From: Fibrobacterota bacterium | Lineage (GTDB): Bacteria > Fibrobacterota > Fibrobacteria > UBA5070 | DNA: 64,000 bases | Reading direction: 5' to 3' | Assembly (NCBI GenBank): GCA_016715065.1 | Contig: JADKBN010000017.1 | Coordinates: 134,969-198,968, forward strand | Part shown: positions 52,792 through 62,529 of the stretch, one piece after another | Layout: the number at the start of each line of letters is the position of its first letter | Position numbering within the stretch: position 1 is the first letter of the stretch | Notes under the pieces: generated by a model | Told to the model about the DNA's origin: nothing | The model's input: only the letters and a program-made list of their open reading frames with translations | Databases searched by the model: none | Position numbers and translations under genes: made by a program

Positions 52792-55177
52792 GTGAGAAGG
52801 CCAAAGAGCTCATTAGTTGGTATAAAAAAACGGCGAAGCCATTTCTTGAGCAAAATTCACCCGGGGCTACCGCCATCACGGACAACGACTGTCTGCGACT
52901 GGAGAAGCTCCTGGAGCGGCCTGAGCATGTGACCGTCTGCTTCCTGGGAAATTCTGGAATTGGAAAAGCACACTCTTGAATGCCCTGGCTGCGGAGAATG
53001 AAGTCGTGCTGCCTGCCGGGGGGATCGGTCCGCTCACAGCACAAGCGACAGAGGTGCACTTCTCCGAAACACCTAGTTTCCACGCCATCTACCATTCCAA
53101 GCAGAATTTGTGGAAGTTGGTGTTTGCACTTGAGCAGAGTCACCAGATGGACCTTCGAAAGGCTCAGAAGTCTACAGCATCTGGCGAGGCAGAAGCACAG
53201 GGATCAGAGGGTTATGAAGAGCTGTCTGATGAGGACAAGGCGGCGATTGCAGTAGATGCCAAGGATGAAACCCGCTCAGAGGTTATGGACGGCAACATCA
53301 AGCAAGCCAAGCTTCTTGTGACAGGCGATCAGTGGGTGGAGCTCCCGTATTTAGTCGATGGTTTGCGCACAGCTTGCGGCAATCCCATGAAATGGAACAC
53401 AGAGCTGAACTCTGAAGATCGGTTGCGGGTTGATGCGATCCGCTCAATCTATCGAGGCAAGTCATCCAGTCCAGAGATTCGCAAGACCCAAGGGGAAGAC
53501 AAAAAACGGTTCAGGAAAGAATTGCACGATCATGCTGCAGGCTTTCTCTCGCCGCTGATCTCTCAGATCAAGGTGGGATGGCCTTCAAAGGTGCTGGAGG
53601 CCGGAGTGACCCTGGTTGATTTGCCAGGTGTTGGAATCGCAAATGACTCCTACCGCAAGGTGACTTCACAGTACGTGCAGGAGAAGGCGAGAGCTGTAAT
53701 CCTCGTGGTAGACCGGGCTGGTCCAACGGAAGCTTCCATCGAGCTCTTGCGCAACAGTGGTTACTGGGCGCGATTGTTGGGTGCTACAGACGACCCGGAT
53801 TCGGATCCATGCTCGATGCTTGTTGCGGTTACAAAGGTGGACGATGTCGCCGAGGCAGAGTGGCAGAAATTGGAGCTTGGCGAGGATGGCAGGCGTCCAA
53901 AGAAAAAGGTGGAAGTCTACGAGGAAATTGTCGGGCAATTCTTGTCTAAGATGAAGGAGCAGGTGACCCAGCAACTTGCCAAACTGAGCGAATCTGCAGG
54001 AATGGATGCAGAGGTGAAGGCGGTCAGCAAGGAGGCTCGGGAGAACATTCTGAAAGAGCTCGAAATTCATCCGCTGTCTGCGCCGGAATATCAGAAACTC
54101 CTGAAAGACGACGAGGAGAATGCCCCTCGCATCCTGAAGTCCTTGGAAATGTCGGGCATCCCTCGGCTCCAGAACAGTCTGATTTCCCTGGCTCATCGCG
54201 ATCGAGATAGTCTTCGGCAACAGATTGATGTTGTTGCGGAGCGACTTGGGAAGGTCCTTGCAAACCAGATAGCGATTGTCGATGCGCAGTGGCAGTCACG
54301 GACACGAGCCGCCGAGGAAGCTGAAAAACTTGCCGCGGCCCTGCAGGAAATCATGGATCCCAAGCGAAGGGAGTACGACCGAAGGGTCGGGGGCTTTCGC
54401 GAATATCTTGACTCAACTGTTCAGGTCAATATCCAGAACGCGGTGAACCAGGCAAAGGATGAAGCCTCTCGCGAGGTGAACCACTATTTGTTGAGCCTCC
54501 AGGATGCCCACTGGGGCACGCTTCGAGCGGCGGTTTTGCGTGGCGGAAGCTTTATCGGTAGTCGTAGCATCAACCTTCCTGACGACATCGCGGTTAGGTT
54601 TCAAGAGCCGATGGCTGCCATCTGGGGCAAGAAGCTCTTGAAGGACATTCGAGATCGCACAACCGCTCTGGCCAAGGATACAGAAGAAATGGTCCAGGAA
54701 ATTTGTGACTGGGCGAAGGCCGAGGCCGGAGCGCATGTGAATCCAGTCATCCTTGAAACGCAGAGTCAAATGATCCAGCAAAATGCCGCTCAGATGAAGC
54801 AAGTCGGGCGGGATGCCGTCGATGACCTTCGTTCTTTGGTCAAGGCAAAGTTGCTTGAAGAAATCCGCACCCCGATCAGAAGCGCTTGTGAGAAATTCGT
54901 TGAGGAAGGGGATCATCAAGGTCCAGGAGTCAAAGCGCGAATCTTGTTTCTCTTCCAAAATTTGTCTTCGATGGCTACGGAAGCGGCGAAGAAGCCGGCG
55001 ATCAATATCCTTAAGGTGAATTTTCAGGAAGTGCGAGAGGAAATTCGCGCCGCCTTCAATTCTTGGGGGCAGCCACTGGAAGACACTGCGAATTTGATTG
55101 TGGAGAAGCATGAAGATCGCGTGAAGCGGTCCGACGCCCAGCGACGGAATCGAATTTTGGAAAACTGGAAGCTGTGA
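52788..55177 (+). CDS. Dynamin-like GTPase (one frameshift in the P-loop)
   Basis: ATG 52788 overlaps the small gene. The P-loop is broken at the A4 run (52964-52967): adding one A gives GNSGIGKSTLLNALA, joining the two frames into a ~796-aa protein. G-domain motifs: G1 as above, G3 DLPGVG (about residue 277), G4 TKVDD (about 348). Long helices follow (EVKAVSKEARENILKELEIH, AAQMKQVGRDAVDDLRS), fitting a dynamin stalk. Bacterial dynamins remodel membranes and some confer phage resistance. The gene sits between a small protein and an SNF2 helicase (49-nt gap), an arrangement I do not recognise as a named system. Confidence 0.8.
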
Positions 55178-55226
55178 AGGCTTCTGCACCTGATTCTGTA
55201 CAGTTTTCGATTCAGGAAAGTGCAGC

Positions 55227-57911
55227 ATGATCTACGTCTACAACGGAGTCCAGAGGGCGCTCCTGCGGGAAGTCATGGATTTCGGAATCAGCTCCTGCGA
55301 CTTGGTGGCTCCTCCGCAGAGAATCGGCGTTATTGTCGATTCGCAAGTATCCACCTCCATCGACAGACGTCGATTGCAAAAGGTTCCCGGAGCAGCGGAG
55401 ATCATTGAAGGTAAGGCTCAAATCGGTTCTGTCCACGCTTGCAGCGCTCGAACATTGGGTCGGATCCATGCAGCCTTCCTTGTCGCCGAAGACCCACAGA
55501 GGCGCCTGGATGTGATGAAGGCGGCGACACTCATGCACCAAGCGAGTTTGGTGCAGCACATCATGGATCATCCCTCCTTGCGGAAAGTTCTGATAGGTGA
55601 TGAGGTTGGCCTTGGGAAGACTATCGAAGCGGGGTTGATCATCCGTCGAATTCTGCAGAATGATCCTCGTGCACGCGTTTTGTACTTGGCTCCAGCTCGA
55701 CTCGTAAGCAATGTGGTACACGAATTCCGGACCAAACTAGATCTCGATGCACGCAAGTGGGTCGCCTCCGGAATGGATGCTCGGATTGCGACGGATCGCC
55801 TTGTTGTTGCCAGTCTCCAAAAAGCCGTCTTTGGCGAGAACAGACAAACTGTTCTTGCGAGTGGTTCGTGGGATGCAATATTTGTGGATGAATGCCATCA
55901 CCTTTCTGATTGGGATCAGGAAGGTGGAGGTGCGAACAGGTCGTTCAGGCTCGTGCAGGAACTTGCTTCCCAACTGGGGCCAGAGGCTCGATTGGTACTG
56001 ATGAGCGGCACTCCACACCAAGGCAACCAGAATCGGTTCAGGAATCTGCTGAGGCTGTTGTCAGAAGATCCACCCAATCTTGAAGGCGCGCGCGGCAAGG
56101 TGATCTTTCGGACCAAGGATCGCGTGCGTGATTGGAAAGGGCGGCCCTTGTTCCCGCGCCGCGATGTTCGTCCACCACGCATTGTGGATCTTGGTGGCGA
56201 GTACGGCTCTTGGTACGATGATGTGGCGGGACTTTACGACACCATCAGTGAGCGTAGCCGCACACGTGCGACCGGCTGGGCAAAAGGTCAAGCTCTTCAG
56301 TGGGCAGCATCAAGTCTGGAAGCTGGTCTTGGGTACCTAGTGAGATTGGCGATGCGCCGTCTGAAATGGAACTTGGAAGTTCCTGACTTCGCGCAGGCCT
56401 TGGAGGTGCTTCGTCCGTATCGGGGTGGGGCAAAGAACGAGCCTCTTCCTGAACTCTATCAAAGGCTATGCAAGCAGATTGGGATTTCTGGCTATGATGT
56501 GCCGGAACTTGACGAGGAGGAGCTGGAAGAAACGGACTTCTGGATTCCCGATCCTGAATACCTGAGAAGATTGCTCAGAGAAGCGGTTTCCCTCGTACGA
56601 CAAGGGGTTTCGCGAGAGAAATGGTCAAAACTGGCAGAGCTGATTGATGAAGCACAAGGTGAGAAAATCGTTCTCTTTGCTCAGCCAGTCGAGACGGTTA
56701 CCGTTGTTGCGGAATTCTTGCGGGAACGCTATGGCAAGGATGTCGCAGTCATCATTGGCAACCAGTCAGATGATGAACGAATGGCTGAAGTTGACAGTTT
56801 TCAGTCACCGTTGGGGCCTCAATTCTTGGTTTCTTCGCGCGCTGGAGGTGAAGGACTCAACATGCAGGCAGCTCGGAGGCTGATCCATCTGGATGTCCCA
56901 TGGAATCCAATGGACATGGAGCAACGGGTTGGTCGTGTGCATCGATTCGGAAGCCAAAAAACGATCATCGTAGAGACTTTGGTCGCAGCTGGGAGCCGCG
57001 AAATTGACATGTACATGGCCGCACGTTCCAAGTTGGATCTGATCGCAGCTCAGCTCGATCCTGATCACAAGGAAGAGCTATTCATGCGGGTGATGTCTTT
57101 GGTTCCCCCTCAAGAATTGGAATCGATCATTAGCAACGCGCCTCCTGGGCCGTTGAGTACGGCGGATGTGGAGGCGATCGGTCGGTTGGTTCAATCAGGG
57201 TACGACAACTGGAAGTCCTTTGATGAACGATACCGGGAAAGTGATGAACAGATCCGTGCATTGAATCCTGGGGCAGCAGGCTGGTCCGACCTTGGGGCCT
57301 TTTTGGTGGCACAAGGAGATGCACAATTGGCTGAAGGTGTTGATCTTGCGACGTTTCTGTTCCGGGACGGAGAGATTGAAGCTTCCACCGAAGAAATGCC
57401 CTCTGTACGTTTTCAGAACAAGCTCTATGCACTTGGCGATACATCGGGTATTGGAGCTAGGACATCGGACGGTCAGCGTGCGGAGAGTGTTGGACTGAAC
57501 CTGCCAGAGGTGCAGCAGCTTCTCAAAGAAAAATTCTTGCCAAGCGAGGCCTGTGGTGCTGCAGTCGTTCGGACGCCAGAGATCCTGAAGGACCTTGTTC
57601 CTCCAGGTTCACAGGCTTGGTTTTTCTTGCGGCAACATGTGAAAAATGGGCAGGAAATCAAGGCCACCTTCCATGCGTTTGTGACTGCAGGAAAAGATCC
57701 TGTAATTTTGGACACAGAAAAAAGTTCCCTGCTTGTCCGCTCCATCATGAATGCCCAGAAGGTTCGCACGGGCAAGGATGCTGGCTTTGACGGACTCTCC
57801 ATTGATCTTGAGAAGCAGCTTTACCTTTCGTTGATGCGTCCAACAGATGAGGAGCTGAGCGAAGGAATCCGGTATGCGGTTTGGTCCTTGGGTGGAGTGA
57901 TTTTCAGATGA
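55227..57911 (+). CDS. SNF2/RapA-like helicase
   Basis: A protein of 894 aa; AGGAAAG lies upstream of ATG 55227. Motif I is GDEVGLGKTIEAGLI (about residue 124), motif II DECHH (about 220), motif III LMSGTPHQGNQN, then FLVSSRAGGEGLNMQAARRL and motif VI EQRVGRVHRFGSQKTI, as in RapA and DISARM DrmD-like SNF2 proteins. The N-terminal ~100 residues and the C-terminal ~300 residues are specific and without recognised domain. It should translocate on double-stranded DNA using ATP. It follows the GTPase by 49 nt on the same strand and is likely co-transcribed. No methylase or DrmA/B gene is adjacent, so it is not a standard DISARM. Confidence 0.87.
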   Translation: MIYVYNGVQRALLREVMDFGISSCDLVAPPQRIGVIVDSQVSTSIDRRRLQKVPGAAEIIEGKAQIGSVHACSARTLGRIHAAFLVAEDPQRRLDVMKAATLMHQASLVQHIMDHPSLRKVLIGDEVGLGKTIEAGLIIRRILQNDPRARVLYLAPARLVSNVVHEFRTKLDLDARKWVASGMDARIATDRLVVASLQKAVFGENRQTVLASGSWDAIFVDECHHLSDWDQEGGGANRSFRLVQELASQLGPEARLVLMSGTPHQGNQNRFRNLLRLLSEDPPNLEGARGKVIFRTKDRVRDWKGRPLFPRRDVRPPRIVDLGGEYGSWYDDVAGLYDTISERSRTRATGWAKGQALQWAASSLEAGLGYLVRLAMRRLKWNLEVPDFAQALEVLRPYRGGAKNEPLPELYQRLCKQIGISGYDVPELDEEELEETDFWIPDPEYLRRLLREAVSLVRQGVSREKWSKLAELIDEAQGEKIVLFAQPVETVTVVAEFLRERYGKDVAVIIGNQSDDERMAEVDSFQSPLGPQFLVSSRAGGEGLNMQAARRLIHLDVPWNPMDMEQRVGRVHRFGSQKTIIVETLVAAGSREIDMYMAARSKLDLIAAQLDPDHKEELFMRVMSLVPPQELESIISNAPPGPLSTADVEAIGRLVQSGYDNWKSFDERYRESDEQIRALNPGAAGWSDLGAFLVAQGDAQLAEGVDLATFLFRDGEIEASTEEMPSVRFQNKLYALGDTSGIGARTSDGQRAESVGLNLPEVQQLLKEKFLPSEACGAAVVRTPEILKDLVPPGSQAWFFLRQHVKNGQEIKATFHAFVTAGKDPVILDTEKSSLLVRSIMNAQKVRTGKDAGFDGLSIDLEKQLYLSLMRPTDEELSEGIRYAVWSLGGVIFR

Positions 57912-58252
57912 TCAACCCCATCAAAGCTTATTCTCGAAGGTCTTGTGGATTCTTTCTAAAAAGAGCCTTCTGCGAACAGGCATCCGGTGCGCGTAGGTTA
58001 TCATGCAGCCTGGTACTTCGAAAGGATCGCAGGACCTGCGCTGCGAGATGCCTCGGCTGATCGCGTGCCGGGCTGCCGAACCACGGCCAGACATGCTGAC
58101 ATTTTTTGCGTTGACCTTCTTCTTCTTGCTTGCTCACAGGCATAGACTGGACAGTCATTGCTGATCAAAGCAGATCTGCAATGACTAGCTTAGAGTGAAC
58201 AGATCTTCTATGATCTCCTGCATAAGGCAACATCATCAATGGTTGATTCAGA
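57912..58252. promoter_or_regulatory. Intergenic region with 9-bp inverted repeat before the mod gene
   Basis: AGTCATTGC (58153-58161) pairs with GCAATGACT (58178-58186), with a 16-nt spacer; a candidate operator or terminator for the flanking operons. No gene is supported in this 340 bp. Confidence 0.5.
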
Positions 58253-60008
58253 ATGCCCATAAAGTCCGATCGCCATCAAGACCTTAAACAGCGCATCAAG
58301 ACCCTGCCGGGATTGTCGACAGAAGATCGGCAAGCCTTGTTGGGACTGCTTGCCGAGCGGAAGCGGTACGGACTGGTCTGGGAAGACAAGCCGGAAGCGG
58401 CGCACGAACTGTTGCGCGAGAAGATCCCCGTGTTCGTCGAAGACACCTCGCGGCGGATCCGAGCCTCGGAGGACGACGCGCCGCATCACGTCCTGATCGA
58501 GGGCGATAATCTTCATGCCCTAGCTGCCCTGCAGTACACGCATGCAGGGATGGTCGACGTCATTTACATTGACCCGCCTTACAACACCGGGAACAAGGAT
58601 TTTCGGTATGAGGATGATTTTGTGGACAAGGAGGATGCCTATAGGCATTCAAAGTGGCTCAGCTTTATGCGGCGGCGCTTAGCTCTCGCTAAGCTTCTGT
58701 TGGCAGATTATGGGGTGATATTTGTTTCGCTCGACGATAATGAATTGGGGCAATTGAGGTTGTTGATGCATGAAATATTCGGTGAGGGAAATGGTGAAGG
58801 CGTAATAACTTGGCGCCGTCGGCATAATCAGCCCAATGACAAAACGAAGCTTATCGCGAAAGTGTCTGAATCAATTTTGGTCTACTCCAGAAGCGCAAGC
58901 GCGCTAAAACTCTTTGGAGTCGGGAAGATTGCAATCACAGGTTCATTCTCAAACCCAGATTCTGATCCCAGAGGTGATTGGGCGTCAAAGCCATGGAAAA
59001 CTGGCAGTGATCAATCAGGAACTCGGTACAATATCACGGCTCCAGATGGAAGGGTTTTTGACGAAGAATGGATGGGTGACGAGGCGACGTATAAAAGCCT
59101 GTTGGCTGATGGAAGGATCTATTTCCCGAAACCATCCAAGAAAGACGGAGGACATCCACGGAAGAAGTATTATCAATGGGAACGCGAAGAAGAAGGTCAA
59201 TGTGCAACCAATTGGTGGCATCATGACGATTGCGGGCACAATCAAGGGGCCAACGAAGAGCTGACTGGAATTTTCGGAGAAAAGAACACATTCAGCAACC
59301 CAAAGCCAACGAAATTAGCGAAGCGCATAATTCAGCTTGGATCAATCAAGAAAAAGGCATTGATCCTCGACTTCTTCGCCGGCTCTGGAACCACGCTCCA
59401 CGCCACCATGGCTCTCAACGCCGACGACAATGGCAAGAGGCAGTGCATCCTCGTCACCAACAACGAAAACGGCATCTGCGAAGAGGTCTGCTACGAGCGC
59501 AACAAGCGGGTCATCCAGGGGTACACGACACCCAAGGGTGAGGCGGTTCCGGGGCTCGTCGCGAACCATCTGCACTACCTCAAGACGGATTTCGTCAATC
59601 GCGAGCCTAGCCTGAAGAATCGCCGCAAGCTGATGAATCTCGCGGTCGATCTGCTCCGGCTCAAGGAAGACGCCTGGGAGCGGCTCGATGCCGCCTGCAT
59701 CAGGAGAGACGCTCGATCACGCGTGCATCAGAGGTCGGCTGGAGGCCTTCCAGGGGCGGGATTTCACGCTCTTCGTGTTGCTCGATCCTGATGCGATCCC
59801 AGAAACGATCGAGCGCGTCAAGGCCCAGCCAGGTCGAAGCAAGGTCTACGTGTTCTCGCCCGATGCGGATCCGTACGCGGCGGATTTCGAGGAAATCCAA
59901 GAGCGAGTCGATCTTGTGGCACTTCCGGAGGCGATCTATCGCAGTCTGCTGCCGGTCTGGCGCACGCTCCCCGACAACGCTCCCGAAACAGAGGTGCTCG
60001 ATGTTTGA
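58253..60008 (+). CDS. Type III-like DNA methyltransferase (Mod), one frameshift
   Basis: ATG 58253. Beta-class order of motifs: DPPYNTG (D107-P-P-Y, motif IV) first, then DFFAGSGTTLHA (motif I) near residue 375, and GVIFVSLDDNELGQLR between them. The frame ends early at 59791, but a neighbouring frame overlapping from ~59688 continues HACIRGRLEAFQGRDFTLFV to 60008; one extra base near 59705 would account for it. The joined product is about 584 aa. It transfers a methyl group from SAM to DNA, probably N6-adenine, with specificity from its variable middle. The stop overlaps the start of the res gene. Confidence 0.85.
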
Positions 60009-62313
60009 GTTGCGCCCGTATCAGGAAAAAGCTCGGGGCGTGCTCCTGGATGCTTTCCATCGGATTGTGGTTGGCCAGCAGGTCGAACGCGTGGTGGCAC
60101 GACGCCAGCGGTTGGTGTTGGAGGCCCCCACGGGTTCTGGCAAGACGGTCACCATGGCCGCGTTCCTCCAGCAACTGATCCAGGATCTCCCGCTTCGCAC
60201 GGAGCTTCCCGAGCGCCGTTTCGCATTCGTATGGATTGCGCCGAACCTCCTCCATCAGCAGTCGCTACAGGCTCTTCGATCCTATTTCGAGGCCACCCGG
60301 GCGTTGCAGTGCCGTTACTTCAACGAGCTGGCAGGGGGTGAGCTCCAGGAGGGGGATGTCCTCTTCCTCAACTGGGAGTCCATCTGGTCGAAGAAGAACA
60401 CCATCGTCCAGGAGAGCGAAAGCGCCCGCAGCCTCTACGAGGTGGTCGATGCCGCGCGGCTCCAGGGGATCGAGATCGTGGTGGTGATCGACGAGGCGCA
60501 TGTGAAGCTGACCGGCGAAAAGTGCCAAGCCGTACTGGTCAAGCTCGATGCCGCCATGGAAATCGAAGTTTCGGCAACTCCGGAATACAAGGCGGATTTC
60601 CACGTCAAGATCCCGACTATCGATGTGATTCAGGCGGGAATGATCAAGAAGTCGATCGTGCTCAATCCCAGGATCGGAGCGGATGACGGCGACAGTTTGA
60701 ACGAGCTTCTGATACGGGAAGCATTGAAGAAGCGCGAGCAGTTGGAACGGCTCTATCGGAAGCAGGGAAGCGTGGTGCGCCCGTTACTTTTGGTCCAGCT
60801 GCCCAATGATTCGACGGAGACGGAAAGTGCAATCGATCGGCGGATCCACGAAACCGTGGTGAGGTCGCTCGAAGCGAAGGGAATTACGACAGGAAATGGC
60901 AAACTGGCCATCTGGCTGTCCGGTGCAGCCAACAAGGTCAATAATGAGGATGCGATCCTCAAGCCGTTTGACTCCACTGTGGATGTGCTGCTCTTCAAGC
61001 AGGCGATCGCGACGGGGTGGGATTGCCCGCGTGCCGCGGTGTTGCTGATCTTCCGCGAGCTCAAGGAGAGTTCCTTCACCGTCCAGACGGTCGGCCGCAT
61101 CCTGCGAATGCCGGAGCAGAGGCACTACGTCGACGACACGTTGAACTACGGCTACGTCTACACCGATCTATCGCGTGAGGTGCTCAAGATCGAGGAGGAT
61201 GCCAGGGATTACATCACCTTCGAGAAGTCGGAGCGGATCGACGCCTACCAGGAACTGGAGTTGGAAAAGCACCACCTGCGCACCTGGGGGGATCGCAAGG
61301 TTCTGGGATACCGCATCCGGTCGGCTCTCAAAGAGGCGGCAAGGCGGGATGGCTGGTTGGATCCCAGCGATGATCATGGTGCCGTGGAAAAGAATCTGAA
61401 GCACCTCTTCGACAAGCTAGTGCAGGTGAAGCCCGGCGAGATCGTCGTCAAGATTCCAAGGGACACGCATCTTGGTGCGAGCCTCTACATGGGGGGGGCT
61501 GTCCAGATCAAGGATCGGACTGGTGTGGCGAAGACCTCGGTGGAGCTGATGCAGCTTTTTGACAAATTCTGCTCAGAGCGGGTGAGGCCCTACGAGGTCC
61601 ATCGCAGCACGGGCAAGCTAAAACAGGCCATTCTGGAACTTATGGAGGACTGGCTTCTGACTCCGGAGCCGGACACCTGCAAGCTTGTTCTCTGCCCGGA
61701 CAACGAGTATTACTGGAATGGGTTGATCGATACGGCCAAGGCGATCTACGAGCACTGGGTGACGGAAGAGGAATCACGTCGAAGGGTCCTGGAAGCCGTA
61801 CCTTGGGATGTGCCGACCTCGCGATCCTTCACGACGGATCGGTTCCAGATTCAACCGTCGCCTCATCACGCCATGCAGGAGTTCTACGAGAGCAAGTCCG
61901 CATCGAGTCCAGAGAAGGCGTTCGTCGCGTTCCTGGAAGATCACGGAAGGTACATCCAATGGTGGTACAAGAACGGCGACAGTGGTAAGGAGCACTTCTC
62001 AGTTTCGTATGCCGTTGCAGGGAAGCTGCATCTCTTCTACGTGGACTTTCTCGTTTTATTTGTTGACGGGACGCTTGGATTCTTTGATACCAAGACTCGA
62101 CGGTCCGATGCGGACGCCCATCTCAAGCACAATGCCTTGCGCGCATGGATGCGGGAGCGCGAGGCGCGCACCGGCAACGCCCATGTTGGAGGCGTCGTGA
62201 TTCACGAGGAGCACGCCGGAGTCTGGAAGTTCAGCAGACACGATATCACAAACACGGATGACCTCACTGGCTGGTCCGTCTTCCTTCCTTCCGACTACGC
62301 GGGGCATGCATGA
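60001..62313 (+). CDS. Type III-like restriction helicase/nuclease (Res)
   Basis: A protein of 770 aa; ATG 60001 overlaps the mod end by 8 nt. SF2 helicase motifs: Walker A APTGSGKT (42-49), IDEAH (about 163-167), SATPEY, and QTVGRILRMPEQRHY (motif VI). A C-terminal PD-(D/E)XK-like site YVDFLVLFVDGTLGFFDTKT places D and DTK at the end of the chain, as in Res subunits. It is shorter than classical Res (about 970 aa) and has an unrelated-looking middle. With Mod it should cleave unmodified DNA. It is followed by a small protein and an SMC-type ATPase in the same operon. Confidence 0.82.
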   Translation: MFELRPYQEKARGVLLDAFHRIVVGQQVERVVARRQRLVLEAPTGSGKTVTMAAFLQQLIQDLPLRTELPERRFAFVWIAPNLLHQQSLQALRSYFEATRALQCRYFNELAGGELQEGDVLFLNWESIWSKKNTIVQESESARSLYEVVDAARLQGIEIVVVIDEAHVKLTGEKCQAVLVKLDAAMEIEVSATPEYKADFHVKIPTIDVIQAGMIKKSIVLNPRIGADDGDSLNELLIREALKKREQLERLYRKQGSVVRPLLLVQLPNDSTETESAIDRRIHETVVRSLEAKGITTGNGKLAIWLSGAANKVNNEDAILKPFDSTVDVLLFKQAIATGWDCPRAAVLLIFRELKESSFTVQTVGRILRMPEQRHYVDDTLNYGYVYTDLSREVLKIEEDARDYITFEKSERIDAYQELELEKHHLRTWGDRKVLGYRIRSALKEAARRDGWLDPSDDHGAVEKNLKHLFDKLVQVKPGEIVVKIPRDTHLGASLYMGGAVQIKDRTGVAKTSVELMQLFDKFCSERVRPYEVHRSTGKLKQAILELMEDWLLTPEPDTCKLVLCPDNEYYWNGLIDTAKAIYEHWVTEEESRRRVLEAVPWDVPTSRSFTTDRFQIQPSPHHAMQEFYESKSASSPEKAFVAFLEDHGRYIQWWYKNGDSGKEHFSVSYAVAGKLHLFYVDFLVLFVDGTLGFFDTKTRRSDADAHLKHNALRAWMREREARTGNAHVGGVVIHEEHAGVWKFSRHDITNTDDLTGWSVFLPSDYAGHA

Positions 62314-62528
62314 GCAAGGGACTCGACGCGTCGTTCGTCCACTACGGTATCCGCAAGGCTGATATGGATCTGCTGGAGGCGCTGGCGACCCGGCATCAGC
62401 TCGACTTCGGCTGGATCCAGGAAGAAATCCTGAAGAGGTTCCACGAGGCGCGTGCCGCCGATCGCGACATGGACGAGAAGGCTCTTTGCAAACTCGTCGA
62501 CAAGGCGCTCGGAAAGCTGGAGGCCTGA
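62310..62528 (+). CDS. Small helical protein between res and SMC-type ATPase
   Basis: A protein of 72 aa; ATG 62310 overlaps the res stop (ATGA). All-helical and charged (KADMDLLEALATRHQLDFGW, LCKLVDKALGKLEA). No known family; comparable to the tiny accessory proteins found beside DndD-like ATPases. It probably bridges or regulates the nuclease and ATPase. Confidence 0.65.
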   Translation: MSKGLDASFVHYGIRKADMDLLEALATRHQLDFGWIQEEILKRFHEARAADRDMDEKALCKLVDKALGKLEA

Positions 62529-62529
62529 G

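Noticed and set aside
55227..57911. SNF2 gene as part of a DISARM system
   Set aside because: Although DrmD-like, none of drmA, drmB, drmC or drmM is present nearby; its partner is a dynamin-like GTPase.
57928..58158. 76-aa minus-strand frame in the gap before mod
   Set aside because: No start signal or recognisable sequence.
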